Origin: Panorpa germanica
Taxonomy: Eukaryota; Arthropoda; Insecta; Mecoptera; Panorpidae
Assembly (NCBI GenBank): GCA_963678705.1
Contig: OY783220.1
Coordinates: 3,989,001-4,053,000 of the forward strand
Direction of reading: 5' to 3'
Length of the DNA stretch: 64,000 nucleotides
Under the pieces are notes generated by a model. The model made no database searches and had not been told where the DNA came from. It saw only the letters and a program-made list of their open reading frames with translations. The translations under genes were made by a program, and so were the position numbers. Shown in pieces: positions 1 to 12,616 of this stretch; the stretch's first letter is position 1, and every line of letters begins with the position of its first letter.

Positions 1-99
1 CATTTATGGCGCTGATATTCAAATCAAAATAAAACAACGCAGTGGATAAATGCATTCATTAGTGCTTACGAAATTAGAGTTATATTTTCGTTGTAATTA

Positions 100-190
100 A
101 GTTATATTGATTATGTGGGCCAATACACCACAAATACCACCAACATAGCAGGAGGTCGTCGGTCATCGTTAAATAAATCAAAATAAATAT
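100..190 (+). repeat. tRNA-SINE family 1, 3' tail fragment
   Basis: This is the 3' part of the SINE that is complete at 59030-59296. Both share a block around 'ttatattgattatg', the segment 'ggaggtcgtcggt' and a terminal TTAAATAAA-type tail. The tRNA-like head and part of the body are missing, so it is a 5'-truncated or internally deleted copy with no expected function. Confidence 0.7.
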
Positions 191-3100
191 CAGTAGGAAT
201 AGTACATAAGCTAATGAAGATTTGATTTTTCTTCTTCTCAAGAAGTTCTGATCTTATATCCCCCATTGCCATCTGCAAACCTTGTCAAGTGGTTTCTTTG
301 TAATAAAATATCTGTGCTTAATACATTTATGGTTTTCTCACATTTCTATATTACGTAATCCCATTAAAGAGCAACGGAGATTATTTCTTTTCAAACACTA
401 ATGTAATCACCGGACTGGGGACCGCACACTTCAGACCCCCTCAAATATTTCATCTGATTATGGTTCTACTTTATTTTGAGCATCTTTCAGTTCTTTCTAT
501 TTATTACGGTACTTAAATATTGATATCCTTGCGGGAGATCCTTGCGCCATTAGCCTTACTTTTGAGACAGAGTAAGATATATTACATATGATACATCTTT
601 GTCGGCCCTTTTGTGGGACAAAAGCATTTAGGACGTTCATTCCCTTTCTATTGGGGAGTGTGTAAAAAGCAAGGGTGAAATGTAAGTCGGGTTGAACAGT
701 AGCTGCCTTCTGTAGTAAAATTTTAAGTGGCCACACGTGCAATTTACTAAATATATTATCATATATGTACGCTGTACGCGTTAGACAGAAATAAATAAGG
801 GAGTAAGTCAGAGTTTGAGTTGGGCTATTTGACAGATCTAAGTGTTGCAACACAGGAGTCTTCAAGGACATTCTCAAGACAATCAGTTGTCTTACGATTA
901 TCTTGAAAATATAAAAATATTAATGTCTAAAGAATTTACCTAAAAATAGGATGTACCATGTACAACTTCTAAACTATGAGTATGCATATTGTAAACCGTC
1001 TTCAGATTGAAATCTCAGCAAGTTTGGTTAAATATAGACATATGGTATTTAAAGCACTTGAAACAGAAACTACAAAACTTCAAGTTTTGCTCTTATAATG
1101 TTGCTTGAAGTGGAGAAGGAGATAATATCTGTTAGTTGCATCAAAATCGAGTTCAGTGCATTGAATTAAAAGGTCGTAGCTCATAAAATGTATTATTGCT
1201 CAAGGTTATTAAATTACTTATGTAACTGACATGAAAAAGTTTTGTAAATATAATATGAATATTAAATGCATAGGTTTTCAATGCAGTAAGATTTGCTCTA
1301 GTAATTGCATGCACTGATTGTCTGTCGTAAACCTATATTACTTGCAAGGTCAACTGCATTGCATATGTGAACCTGTTCCAAAGTTATGTGAAACTCAGTC
1401 ACGTGACATGGTCTATGAACAGTTATAATATGATGTTTTCAGGTTACATTTTTTACTTCAATATAAAGAGATTGAGAGCACTGCCAACTAGGGTCAGGTT
1501 AAACTATGTGCAACACATAGAGATAAAAACATTGATGTAATTTTTCAACGATTGATTTTCGTTCTTATAAATTTATGATGTAATAATTAACTTTTGTTGT
1601 ATTAGATAAATCGTAAGGTGAAACATTACTTCATGGTTATATAGTTAGATATAGAAGGCAACAGTGTACTAAAATAACAATAGATTTGCAACTTTGTACT
1701 AGCACTACATGTTTTCAAATATAAAAAAGTTAATAACTTTGCACACGATTGAGCTATATAAATTTTAGGGGTCAGTTAAATGTTCAAGCTTTGTTTATAA
1801 ATAGATTATTAATTATTATATCAATAGTTTCAGAAATCTACTTGGCTACACATGACACTTCATATTCCATATTTTCATATAAGATATATATAAAAAAAAA
1901 ATTTCATGAAAATGATAAATATTTTGAATTTTGACACAATTTGATTCTTCTCAAAAGTGAAAGACAGGATAGTGGTGAACTAAACTGATCGTCAGATTTA
2001 TATCAAGTAACGAAGAAAGAGAAAGCAGATATTGGCGGAATATGTAGAATGTGTGGGAAGAAGAAAGAAGAAATATTGCAAGGTAAGAAAGAAGATGGAT
2101 GGAGGAGTAAGAAGAAAAAAAAGTAGACGAGAGCTACACAGGAAAAGAGATGGAGGAAAGAGAGCAAGAGAGAGAAATGCTATGGGAAATATGAAAACTC
2201 AGGAAAGGATTGAAGAATTCAAAGTAAAAGCGCCCGATTAAGTACAGTTTGGCACTGATTTAATTTTTAATTATGTCAGAGTAAGTGTAAATGAAATGTA
2301 GATAGTTAAGCCGAAAGACAAACATAATTATTAAATATACAAATACAAATTAAAATAACATCATTATTAAAAACTAAACCATTGTAACATATCCGTATAG
2401 AAAGATCTCATATATCCAATTCGGTTTAGTCAGGGTAATATAGAAAACATTACCAATTATAAATATGGAAATAAAACTGTTTTTAGACATTTTATTAATT
2501 TAGAAGTTTTGTCATAGAAAAATTGAGACAGAGATAACGCCAACAATTCTTTCTAAAGATAATCTCGTCTTCCATCATCAAAATCATGTTAATCAGTAGC
2601 CACCACAAATACTATTTATTCCAAAAAGTAATATACAGCAAATCCAATGTGGACCGCAACTTAATTTCTATATGTAACAATATATTACAAAAAGGTTTTT
2701 GTTAATTGGTACCACATATTTCATGAAAAAATCAGAATTATTAATATAATGACTTTAGTATATGTACTCAGTGTAAATGTAAAGAAACACATTTCTTACA
2801 ACATTTCTTTTATATTGTTTATTGCTTTTTGTTTTATATTTATGTGTGGTTTTGTTAAATATTTACGAAGCTATGAAAACATGTTGCGGTGCTGGCCGCT
2901 GCCATTTAACAATAAAACATAAATAATTTGGTAAACAATCAAAAATATAACACGTTTTATATTTTAACGAACTCACCGCAAATCTAGTATACAGCGCCAT
3001 AAAACATAATGGATGAATTAGTTTAATGGCGTCAGATTCCATCAGCCTTGCTCTAACGGTTGCTCTGTGAGATTTTTAAGTTATTTTATATTTCTTAGAT

Positions 3101-3390
3101 GTTTAAATTAATTCTGTAGTCTAGCTACTTTAACACAGAACCACATATATTTTGTAATTATCGGTGTCTGCGCAGCTGTTTTTTTGTTGTTTAATCTATT
3201 ATTAAGCTACTAATTTCGAGGCGTCTCTTACACGGATTTTAGAGTTAAGTATTTGGGACTTAACTCATTAGTATTTCAAACGAGTCGTTTTCTATTTTTA
3301 AAAAGACTTCGTTGACAATAACGTGAAACCCACTACAATAAAATGTTCTTTTAACATTATAGTTAGGTAACAAATCGATATACCCCAAAA
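191..3390. other. AT-rich stretch without a recognised gene
   Basis: No open frame here resembles a known protein. A purine-rich block at about 2010-2240 encodes a Lys/Arg/Glu-rich peptide of 69 codons. Similar blocks occur at 22080-22400 and 48940-50000, so I read it as a retroelement-derived fragment rather than a gene. The rest shows only AT-rich, low-complexity sequence. Confidence 0.5.
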
Positions 3391-3392
3391 AT

Positions 3393-3640
3393 CATTTGAA
3401 TATACATGCTATATTCAAGGTATATGAATACATAAATGTATATTGCATATCCTATGTATATGCGGTTGTGATGTAAAATCACAGTATGTCATATGTATGT
3501 GCAAATCCAAAGGTATGTGTATATTTAAACATTTCTGCAGATACATAGCATGTACTGTCATGTTTATTCATTTCATGTATATGCAATATATGTACAGGAG
3601 AGTATTTTCACATTATGGAGCATGTATGTATATACAAATA
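3393..3640 (+). repeat. Dispersed repeat B, copy 1
   Basis: A repeat of about 230 bp dominated by ATGTATAT-like words. It recurs at 47480-47725 and, shortened, at 62128-62305. Shared landmarks in order are 'atattcaaggtatatg', 'gtcatatgtatgtg', 'tatttaaacatt', 'tagtatgtactgtcatg' (here 'agcatgtactgtcatg') and 'attcatttcatg'. An open frame of 67 codons crosses it, but its Met/Cys/Tyr-rich composition reflects the repeat words. No terminal inverted repeats or target duplication could be defined. Origin unknown. Confidence 0.65.
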
Positions 3641-6059
3641 TTTTAAGTACAACTGATGCGGATGAATAATATCTTAGCAACATTAAAATGATATTAATTG
3701 GAATAATTACCATTAAGTTTATTGGATATTTTAAAATTTTATTAATAGGTATGTATGCTGCTTTTAATTAATTTTTTAGAATATCGGTATTAATAGTTTA
3801 CACATTTTTAATCAAAAATTATGAAGTTGAACACGTTGACATGCGTCAATGATCAAAGGCGGTCTTCATCAACGTGCTGTCGCTATATTCCAGTTGTAAA
3901 TCCACTATATTTATAACTAGAAAGAAATTAATTATACAAGAAATCTGAATGGTTTAAAGAAAATACCTTGGATGTGAAATATTGTTTTTAGTTGAATTAA
4001 TGTGTTAACATAATTATGCTAATAATAATAATTAGGTAAAAAATCGAAACATTAATATGTGTTAGAAGAGTTCGTTTAATTTATTTTGATGATTCTTTAA
4101 TGTTGCCTAAATATGATTTGTTTTATCGTCTTTGTCGAAAAATATCGTCAATCAAGTATCTCCCGTTAACCTTTGATGATGACAGCAAATATTTAATTAA
4201 TTTTTTCTAATGCAATTGCAATTCAATATATATTAGGAATAGAAAACTCGACCTTGAGTTTAGTTGAAAGTTAACTTTATGTGTAAAATAATTGATTATG
4301 TAAGATCGATTGAAATCGACTTTGTGACTTTTATATTAAATTGTAGCTCCGATGGTAAATTATAATATACTTGAGAATTTAAGTCCATTCTTTTAAAACC
4401 TATCTTAAAGGACATGTTTTAATAAAATAAGTTTATATTTGATGTATTGCTTTTTTGATTTATTTAATCTTTAATCGATAAAATCTATTTTATTGGTAAT
4501 AATAATTCTATTAATAACTATTATGAAATAATAACTCTTAATTATACTCTTATAAGAAATTAAACTCTAATAAACTAAAAAAGTGGATCATATTTTGGCA
4601 TTGTAAATCACTATTTATTTTGGATAAAGCTATTTACAAAGTTTGCATGAATGGAATATTAGCAAATGAATCCTTCAACTCAACCGTTTGACATTTTCCT
4701 ATTACAGCTGAAATAACGTAACATTGTTTGGCCCATCAGCAACTAGAATAAAAACAAATATCTGACCTAAATTTTGAAGTAAACAAAAAAATAATTAGGA
4801 AAGTTTTTTAATCAAAAATATTTTATAGTAAATATATTTTTCAAATTAAATTTTTATGGTTAGTTTAACTCCAACATATTTTCTTTAGATAGATCGATCT
4901 GTATATACTGGTATACGAGCCCATGTGTTTTTTACACACAAATATAAAAAAAACAAGGATGAAAGACTAGAAAACAATTAATAGTATTTTTAGATGTTGC
5001 CAGAGCTTGGCTGATGCTGGTGTTATAAATATCACACAATGATCGTTAAAGGAAAACAGTGTTAGCGACATTGTAAACCGAAAATGTTTGGGAAGACAAA
5101 AAAACTAATGAACGTGGATTTATTAGAAGTTTACAAGTGAGTGAGCGGAACGCCCAGTGATAAACGACTGCTTGCTGCTGGTGCTGCTTCTGCTGATGCT
5201 GCGTCAATTGTAGGCTGGCGCTATTTTATTGCAGAACGTAAACCTGAGAAGTCTTGTGCTGATTTCATATCATTGGTGTGGTATTAAATTAGTTTCTTGT
5301 TTTACTTCATCTTTTTAGAGGCTGCTCAATTTACGTGTGGTATCACACAGCCTGATATATAAAGAATATTATTCGAAAATTTTGTATGTTTTATTACAAA
5401 ATACCTACTTAAGAACATCCTGAATCAATCAACTTATAACGCAAATATTGAGTAGTTCTTAAGTAAGCTGTCCTTAAGTAAAATAGGAACTTTCTCGCTG
5501 TTGCTAAATATGTTTTAATGAATAATTCTTTGAAACAACCATGTAAGTAGCTTTCCATAACTTGCAAATTCTTAAAATATGACACGAGCTCAAGATAATT
5601 CTTATAAAAGCATGTCGTGCCATCTATCAATCTTTAAATAACATATATTGTCATTGGCAATTTGTAACATCTTCCAGAAAGTTTATTTCAAATGTCATTT
5701 ACTGAACATCCATTAGAAAGGATTATTAAGGCATTATTAAAAATGATTCTAAATTCATGAAAACGACGTAATATATAAAGTCTGTGACATTCGTCAGTAA
5801 AACTAACCATTAGTGAGTAAGTACAGATGTAACGGAAATGCTTTAAGAAGTAAAGCTTCTTAGCAAAAATGACATAGGTATTAGAAAAGACAAATCGCTT
5901 TCACAGAGGCATGGTCAATGACAGAATCAATTCCCGTAATCAGAGCCGGCTCGAAAAAACGAGGGAAATTTATCTTAAACTAGTATAGACAAGAGTGCAT
6001 GAAAGTAATAAATAAGTAAAACAAATATTAATAATAAAATTACCAAATATAATTCCACA
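3641..6059. other. AT-rich stretch without a recognised gene
   Basis: No domain or RNA signature recognised. A locally GC-richer patch at about 5140-5270 contains GCTGCT-type runs but no open frame long enough to support an exon. Confidence 0.5.
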
Positions 6060-6723
6060 TAATTCATGTGGATAACAAGATATTGCGAAATAAGAGGAAA
6101 CGAAGTTGTAGATAAATTGGCAAAGAAAAAGCAAGGCACAGAATTGAAATAAAAGTGAAATTAAGTATTTTTACATTAACAATTTTAGTACAATTAAAAA
6201 ATTGAACTGAGTCGACTTGAGGAAAAATATTTCATTAACAAAAATCAGCTAAAAGGAATGAATTATCATTTGCTGCATTAAGCAGCGCTGTCAAATTAAA
6301 AAATAAGAAAAAATGGTTCAGAAATGAGCTTCGCAAAATTATATCAACTATAATAAGAATCATTAGTAATCATTGTAAAATTCCAGCTCACCTGTACAAA
6401 ATTAATCTTAAATCTGACGATAGATGTCCGTGTGGTGAATTAAGAACTTTAGCTCATATTATATTTTGAATGCTTAAATTATAGTTTACAAAGTTCAAAA
6501 TTTAACAGTGAAATACTAGATATGATTAAAACCTTTACTACGAATATTAATGCTATATTTTTGTTAAGTGATTCTAAATTAATTAGTGAATTATTTAATT
6601 TTTTAGGTTATATTAAAATAGATTTATAAATTACATGTATTATATTTTAAAATTGTTCAATTATAATGTATTGTAAATTGTAATGTATATTGTTCTTTCA
6701 TGGGGGTAATAAAATTGCGTAAA
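6060..6723 (+). pseudogene. LINE relic: end of RNase H plus C-terminal zinc-binding motif
   Basis: This is a 5'-truncated non-LTR retrotransposon. At 6068-6140 one frame encodes a tryptophan followed by RGNEVVDKLAKK, the closing motif of the RNase H domain carried by I/R1/Jockey-type LINEs. From 6311 a second open stretch reads KWFRNELRKI and then CPCGE...TLAHIIF, the Cys-His motif found after RNase H in such elements. A one-base shift after IIF (about 6469) is needed to continue through ECLNYS to the stop at 6627-6629. A 3' UTR follows, ending near 'gggggtaataaaattgcg'. At least one frameshift plus stops between the two segments mean it is dead. The clade is not resolved from these pieces. 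Confidence 0.75.
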
Positions 6724-7037
6724 TATGGAGTATCACGTAACAAACCTATGTTTGTCAACTTATTATTAAAATGTCGGCAACATAATCGGTTTTTCCTGAG
6801 TTAAATATTAACACGAAACATTTTATTACTTTATGATAAGAAATGTGGGCAATGTGGGTAAATGATAATATACAAATAGCAGACACAAAAAAAGGAATGT
6901 AAACATTTAGATTTTAAAAAATCAGTCAGCAGCGACGAGTACAGAGCCGATTTCACCAGCTGGCCCTGTCCGTAATATGCAGTTGCAGTTTCAAACCATT
7001 TTTCTTAGTCATTTCTGTAGTCTAGAAATATATTTTA

Positions 7038-7370
7038 CTAGCTGTCCCGGCCACGCGTTGCTGTGACTAACGTTTTTGTCATATTACATTACATAGAGCC
7101 ATCTATTGAATATTTACTCAATCTAGTCAACAGAATATTTACTCAATCTAGTCAACAGATGTCGCCATCATCGTCGCCAGATGTCATATGTCATATACAG
7201 ATAATTAATTGCAATAAGATAATATTGCAATCATAAATTGAGATGTAACTATCCTATCTTTCAAGTTGGATCAAACTGCACACGGTGTACAAATTTGATT
7301 AAAATCGGTTAAGTAGTTTAGGCGTCCATCGCGGACAGACAACGTGACACGTAATTTATATATATTAAGA
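7038..7370 (-). mobile_element. Non-autonomous Helitron A, copy 1 (333 bp)
   Basis: Read on the minus strand it begins TCTTAATATATATAAATTAC and ends GCGTGGCCGGGACAGCTAG. It sits between a flanking A (complement of 7371) and T (complement of 7037), as expected for Helitron insertion into AT with TC...CTAG termini and no target duplication. The palindrome ACGCGT lies about 15 bp inside the 3' end, where Helitrons carry a short hairpin. An internal segment 'gaatatttactcaatctagt' is repeated in tandem. Near-identical copies lie at 27230-27581 and 44313-44650. No coding capacity; a RepHel protein elsewhere would be needed to move it. Confidence 0.85.
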
Positions 7371-8505
7371 TATATTAATTCCTGTTATATTTACAAAATT
7401 ATTAAATATTCATCTTTCCTTTTTATAAAACATTAATCATCATTCATCATTTGTTATTGTTTAAGTTATATGTAAAATAAACAATGGCAAATGACAGAAA
7501 ATTAAGTTGACTGACGGTCAGAGCATATACAAAGCAAGAAACATAATTTTAACGTAGTAATAAAATAAAGTAATATTTTATAAGTTAACAATTTTCAAGG
7601 CGAACAATTTATTAATGGTAAAATATTCATTTTTTGATACTACTACAACAACAACACTATACACGCATGGTGTATAAACTTCACAGCGTTTGAATCTCGC
7701 ATGATGTTTACTATTGGTTACTAGGCTGAGATTTGCTCCGACTTCAAAAGGCAGTGCTCTGGCAGGGCAGGGCCAGTCAGTTCCTGTATGAGTACGTCCA
7801 ACTATGTTGGTTGTACGTTGTAACCTCCAACCTTATAACAAGTCATAAAACTGTCAAAAACTGCTGTAAAAGTTTTATGAGTACGTTACTCGTAGAACCT
7901 AGTCCTGTATGGTAACCATCCCCCGCCTCATCCTCGTTCTCTACGGGCTACGTTTTACGGGTTACGGCTAACGTAGAAAGATTTCGATATTGATTTGACG
8001 TAGAGCCAAATGTAACATTTACATTTTAAATTGAATGGCTGTCACCGTCATTCAAAATGTTTATTTTTTCTTTGCATTTACATTACGTTATAGTTAGGAC
8101 TGTATAAAGATAATGAGATCAATTTCTAAAAATAGAAAATAACGAAAATTGCAAATGACGTCATTTTAAATTTAATAAGTTTTTTTATTTATATTTTTTC
8201 ATGGTAATTCAATGATACAGTTGAATAAAGAAAATTGTTTTCTACAAATTTGATTATAAGGTGGAATAACTAAAAAAAAACAAAACATAATAAAAAATAT
8301 ATGTGTATGTATTTGTAGAAAATAGCAAACGTTTGTATATGTGGTTATTCTCATACGATCGAATAATGAGACCACAATTTCAAACACAAGTGACCACAAA
8401 AAGAGATTGTATGCATTGAAACATTGCAATGCTTCAATGAACAATCGAAAACATACAATGTCTCAATTTGTGTACAAGAATTAAGTACACATCACCAAAA
8501 AATCT
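7371..8505. other. AT-rich stretch without a recognised gene
   Basis: No coding or RNA signature recognised. A locally GC-richer patch at 7730-7980 with an open frame of 60 codons shows no recognisable motif. Confidence 0.45.
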
Positions 8506-8506
8506 C

Positions 8507-8698
8507 CCCACTCACTGTTTTTAGTTTTAATTTTAGGTTTTAACCTTAAATGTAATTTTTAACTTGTAATAATTACTATCTTTGTTTAATGTTTTCTATT
8601 TTATATCATATAACTAATTCTATTTCTTTATGTTTCATAAGCTGAAACTTACATTTTAGGTTAAAACCTTAAATTAACACTAATACCTAGTGAGTGGG
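8507..8698. mobile_element. MITE with CCCACTCACT terminal inverted repeats
   Basis: The left end CCCACTCACTGTTTTTAG and the right end CTAGTGAGTGGG are inverted repeats. The inner parts also mirror each other (TTTTAGGTTTTAACCTTAA against TTTTAGGTTAAAACCTTAA), so the 192-bp unit can fold back. No clear target duplication is visible. A similar end, CCCACTCACTGTTTTAAT, occurs at about 53393. Confidence 0.6.
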
Positions 8699-8751
8699 AA
8701 TAGGGGTTTATTCATTTTAAGTTGGATTAGTCAACATACTCTACAAATAAT

Positions 8752-8949
8752 ATGGATCCGAAGCGTATACAATTCGAATACGATATGACTAATTATCTGA
8801 ACCGACATTTGGGCGATATAGGGTTACTTAAGAACAAAAAACGTGACCGGTTCGAAGGTATTTCTGATCGGAAACTGAGTCAAAAGTTTCAGAAGCAAAA
8901 TGCATTACCACACGCCTACTTAAATATCAACCAATACGCTTCTACTTAA
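8752..8949 (+). other. Coding-like repeat fragment, 65 codons, shared with 54488-54640
   Basis: The frame starts MDPKRIQFEYDMTNYLNRH and ends at a stop at 8947-8949. The peptide is not recognised. Its DNA reappears at 54488-54640, with 'attcgaatacgatat', 'gatatttgggcgatac' and 'ttcgaaggcatttt' as landmarks. There the frame is interrupted, so this is a dispersed repeat rather than a single-copy exon. The local sequence is less AT-rich than its surroundings and adjoins a MITE at 9111, suggesting a fragment of a larger transposon coding region. Confidence 0.4.
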
Positions 8950-9110
8950 CCTCATTTAAAATAATCTAGTTGTACAACTAGCGCCAATAGCACAAATTTT
9001 TTTTTGTGAACTCAAACTCTTATACAAATCTAATTCAGATATATACGATAGGAAAAAACGTACCGTGGAGAGTAGATTCATTACCTCCGAATATTATTCA
9101 CGTTACCATA

Positions 9111-9782
9111 AGGCCTGTCTCAGTATGGCACCGTATTTAAGCGAATTTCTGCCGGACGTATTCGGGCTACTACGCTTTACCTATCCGAACCATGTAAATG
9201 TAATGAGATCGCTCTGGAGCTCTCAGACTGCACGCTACAAAGCAGTCCGAATACGGGTGGCACTACCTCGCACATTAGAACCGAATAAAGGCGAATTTTA
9301 TCCAAGCGTTACCACTACTACAACGATACCCTATCCGAACCTTTGTAAATGCAAAATGCCGCCTCAGACTGGAGGGGATACCTAAGATCGCTTTTTGTTA
9401 CGCTGCAATACGGGTCAAATGAAATCTATCGGCGACATGGGTATGTTCTGCATGCAGTTTATGTTTGTATTTCAGTGAATCATGTACACGGATGCCGATA
9501 CCGATACGATAGAACTAAATTTAAAGTCACGCCCACCAGAACTCAGATATATAATAAATGCTAAAGTCCCTTTAATACCAGTGGTGTATCGATAAAAATT
9601 AAAGTTAAAGTTTGCTCTCATGATAAATTATATAAGTGCTAAAGAACTCCAATACACCCCCTAATACACGACTACAGACATCTGTGACACACATAGGCGG
9701 TTTGCTTTGTAGCTTATCCAATCCGCCGATTTACGTCCGAATACGCCGTCGCTTAAATACGGTCCCATACTGAGACAGGCCT
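9111..9782. mobile_element. TIR element, AGGCCTGTCTCAGTATGG family (672 bp)
   Basis: The left end AGGCCTGTCTCAGTATGG is mirrored at the right end by CCATACTGAGACAGGCCT. TA flanks both sides (9109-9110, 9783-9784). The TIR continues inward with 'accgtatttaagcga'. Two diverged internal segments containing 'cctatccgaacc' are direct repeats. Open frames of 106 and 71 codons cross it with no recognised motif. Relatives lie at 26798-27150 and from 36069. Possibly PIF/Harbinger-like or Tc1/mariner-like; with no transposase, class assignment is tentative. Confidence 0.7.
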
Positions 9783-9784
9783 TA

Positions 9785-10487
9785 CAGAATAAATACGAGG
9801 TCTAGTACGTACTGTACATGCGATTACAGATACAAATATGTTCTGTTCTACTTACACAATTACGCGTTGTGCGTCTTTGGTAAAATCACCTCCCGTATAG
9901 GTACATATCATACTAACCCTTTGAAAAGATGATGTTATTTCCAAACAAATCTGAACTTTATGGTAAATTACTAAACATAACGAAGTCATTTAGAGACAAG
10001 ATGTGTTATAAATTAGGATTTGAATGTCAAACGTATATAAATAGCTTTGACATCCTGATATATCTCTGCAAAGTAAACGGCTATGGCTCCGATTCCATGT
10101 ACCATCATTACAGTCTTAACTTTTGGGTGTGCTGGAGATCAACTATTTACGTCGAGGTTGTCTCAACTCATTCGAGACTAACTTCAGCTTTAGGAGATGT
10201 GCTGTGGCTATGACAACTGATTGACGAAGATAAATATGACGTGAAATCATATTAATAGAAAAATACAACTCGGTTTTAGATAACGTTAACCTTTTGATTT
10301 ATTTTATATATGATGAAGAGACTTTATTATAGTTAGTTACTTAATAAAGAATAAGGAATTCATGTGTTTTGCTCGGATTTTTAGTGCCTTGTCGCAACGT
10401 AAAGAGATAGTAGTAATAGTGTTGTAGAAATATCCAAAAGCATTGCACAAGTAAAAAGTAATTTTAGCCTGCAAGAAATCTTATTTT
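9785..10487. other. No recognised feature
   Basis: An open frame of 94 codons at 9929-10213 shows no recognised domain and no supporting splice context. It is not accepted as a gene. Confidence 0.4.
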
Positions 10488-10490
10488 TAA

Positions 10491-11088
10491 TGCTTCGTAC
10501 ACATTGATGCAACATCCAACATTTGTTGGAAAAAATTGTACAACACGTTCACACTGGTGTGACATGTAGCTTAATACATTCCTTAAGAGTCTGGTTCTAC
10601 AGTATGCAGCGGTATCTTTTTTTATTAAATTTAATGCGTTGGCTGCTTTCCATATAGGTGGTCGCTTTGTGAACGCTTACCACAAAGCAGAGAAAATATT
10701 TGGTTTATTTAATTGTTTTTGATATTCGATATTAAATCTTGTCATGTCGGAAGGCTGAGTGTCATATACCATGTGCGATAATAAAAAAGATAATAGATAC
10801 AGCTACTCAGATTATACTAGAGATTAAGAATCTACCTGACGCATTTGTTCGAGATCACATTCAAAATCGCAGTCCTTTGTGGTTTACTGCCAAGCATTGT
10901 AAACGTTTCTATACAATAAAAATACTCCGTAGTAAGTTTTATTAGTGTCGCGTGTTGAAGTTGCACTAGTCTGGACGTTAAATTATAACACATTTAGTAC
11001 ACTCTTATCTAAATAACATTAACTTATGAATGAAAATATATAAATGTTGAATGTCGCATGTTTAAGTCGCACCAAAGTGTACGAGGCA
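10491..11088. mobile_element. TIR element, TGCTTCGTACA family, copy 1 (598 bp)
   Basis: The left end TGCTTCGTACACATTG and the right end CAAAGTGTACGAGGCA are inverted repeats. The element is flanked by TAA on both sides (10488-10490, 11089-11091), the 3-bp TWA-type duplication of PIF/Harbinger elements. Just inside the ends lie sequences related to 'ccaacatttgttgg' and 'gcgacttaaacatgcgac'. The copy at 52188-52638 is the same family in the opposite orientation. An internal open frame of 68 codons (10739-10945) is not recognised as transposase. Confidence 0.75.
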
Positions 11089-11304
11089 TAAGGGAACATA
11101 GTCTCCGCAACAATATTTAGTATGTAGTCCACTAAAAATTAATTACACGCATGTTTAATATTAACAAATTTATTCATTTCAGTATACTACATAAAAATAT
11201 TGTTGCGGAGATTGAGTTTTCTATTCTCACTAAAGAACTAAACGTAAATACATATTAAATTAATACAAAAACTTAATTAACATTTTAAAAATTTCTTGCG
11301 TCAA

Positions 11305-11307
<3 letters not shown>

Positions 11308-11394
<87 letters not shown>
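11308..11394. repeat. (TA)n microsatellite
   Basis: About 87 bp of nearly perfect TA dinucleotides. The Tyr-Ile open frame crossing it is an artefact of the repeat. Confidence 0.95.
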
Positions 11395-11399
<5 letters not shown>

Positions 11400-11775
11400 A
11401 ATAATATAGAGTCTACTAAAAGAAAAGCGAATGCGTGATGTACTACAATACATAGCAAAAGAAGGTCCAATTCAATATATTCATTTGTTGGTTTTTTCAC
11501 CAAATAAATCATTTGACCCCTCTGTAAGAACTACTTACCAACCATCCCACAAAAAAAGGAAATAAAAGCCGAGAAAAACGGAAAAGTCTGTTAGGAAAAG
11601 GCACGAACCATGGAAAACCAGGAAGTTAAAATGATGATATGAAATTAATTATATCTCCACACAAAAGAACATTTCTCTTGGAATTCAGAAAATTTCGTTT
11701 GAAAATTAAGAAGGAAAATGAAAAACAATAAATGAGAAAATGAGCAAAATGATGTAATAAAGTTATATTTAATAC

Positions 11776-12123
11776 TGATATCACCAGTCTCGAGGAGACA
11801 CAGGATTGTAATACTTAACGCTGATATAAAACACATGTGGGCATGGGAACGGTGCTGGAACCTCGAGAGTGACTCGCGGGAACTGGCTGATATAAACCAC
11901 ATGTGGGCATGGGAACGGTGCTGGAACCTCGAGAGTGACTCGCGGGAACTGGGCTTGAACCTCGAGAGTGACTCGGGTTTGGGCATTCTGGCTTACGGTC
12001 TCTGACTGGAAGGGTTGAGCTGATTACATTTTTATAAGACTACATATTTAATTTCGGATTGATTACTAATAAATATATTCTTGTTCAAATTGATTGTAAT
12101 GTTTTAATTAAACAACCCTAACA
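11776..12123 (+). repeat. 5' LTR of the Gypsy-like element
   Basis: 348 bp with TG...CA termini. It contains an internal tandem duplication of about 66 bp carrying 'cacatgtgggcatgggaacg' and 'cctcgagagtgactcgcggg', then a third partial 'cctcgagagtgactcggg'. By eye it matches the 3' LTR at every position. The frame of about 70 codons seen on the minus strand in both LTRs follows from this duplication and is not a gene. Confidence 0.9.
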
Positions 12124-12138
12124 TATCAGAAGTGGGAT
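12124..12138 (+). promoter_or_regulatory. Probable primer-binding site (tRNA-Leu-like)
   Basis: Immediately after the 5' LTR, 'tatcagaagtgggat' includes TCAGAAGTGGGA, complementary to the acceptor-stem end of many tRNA-Leu species. The usual TGG complementary to the CCA tail is absent, so the match starts a few bases in. The position is right; the tRNA identity is inference. Confidence 0.5.
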
Positions 12139-12616
12139 AATACATGAAAATTTTTATTTTCTAAACCACGCGGAAAGTGCAGAAATAGTGAAATAGAAAA
12201 AAAAGTATTTTTTTCTTTGTTTGTCCGGTAACAAGGGCGTGACAAATATATAATTTGTGTGTGAGCAGCGGCATGGCTAATTCACTGACATGGTTATAAA
12301 TACATGTGGATAATATTATGGATATGTGTTTTGCAGAAAATACATAAAGGAATTTTTAAGAAAATTTAATTTTTGTGTTGATTGAGTATGCAGAGTAATA
12401 TTTATTGTGTACGTGATAATGAGTAATGTGAGCAGTGAAAGCGTTATACAGCTTTAATTGGAGTGACATTGGTGGTGTGAAATAATACGGACATTGTTTT
12501 GTGAAGTTAATAAGTAGCAGGAGTAAAGATTGGAATTTTTGGAACAGGAGTAAATATTGGAACCTGTAAAAGTTGACATTGGAGAGATAATTATTGTTGT
12601 AAAGAAGTTCACGGAT

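Noticed and set aside
11645..11986. 113-codon minus-strand open frame, with a matching 74-codon frame at 17008-17232
   Set aside because: Both are antisense readings of the LTRs and their internal duplication; no independent coding evidence.
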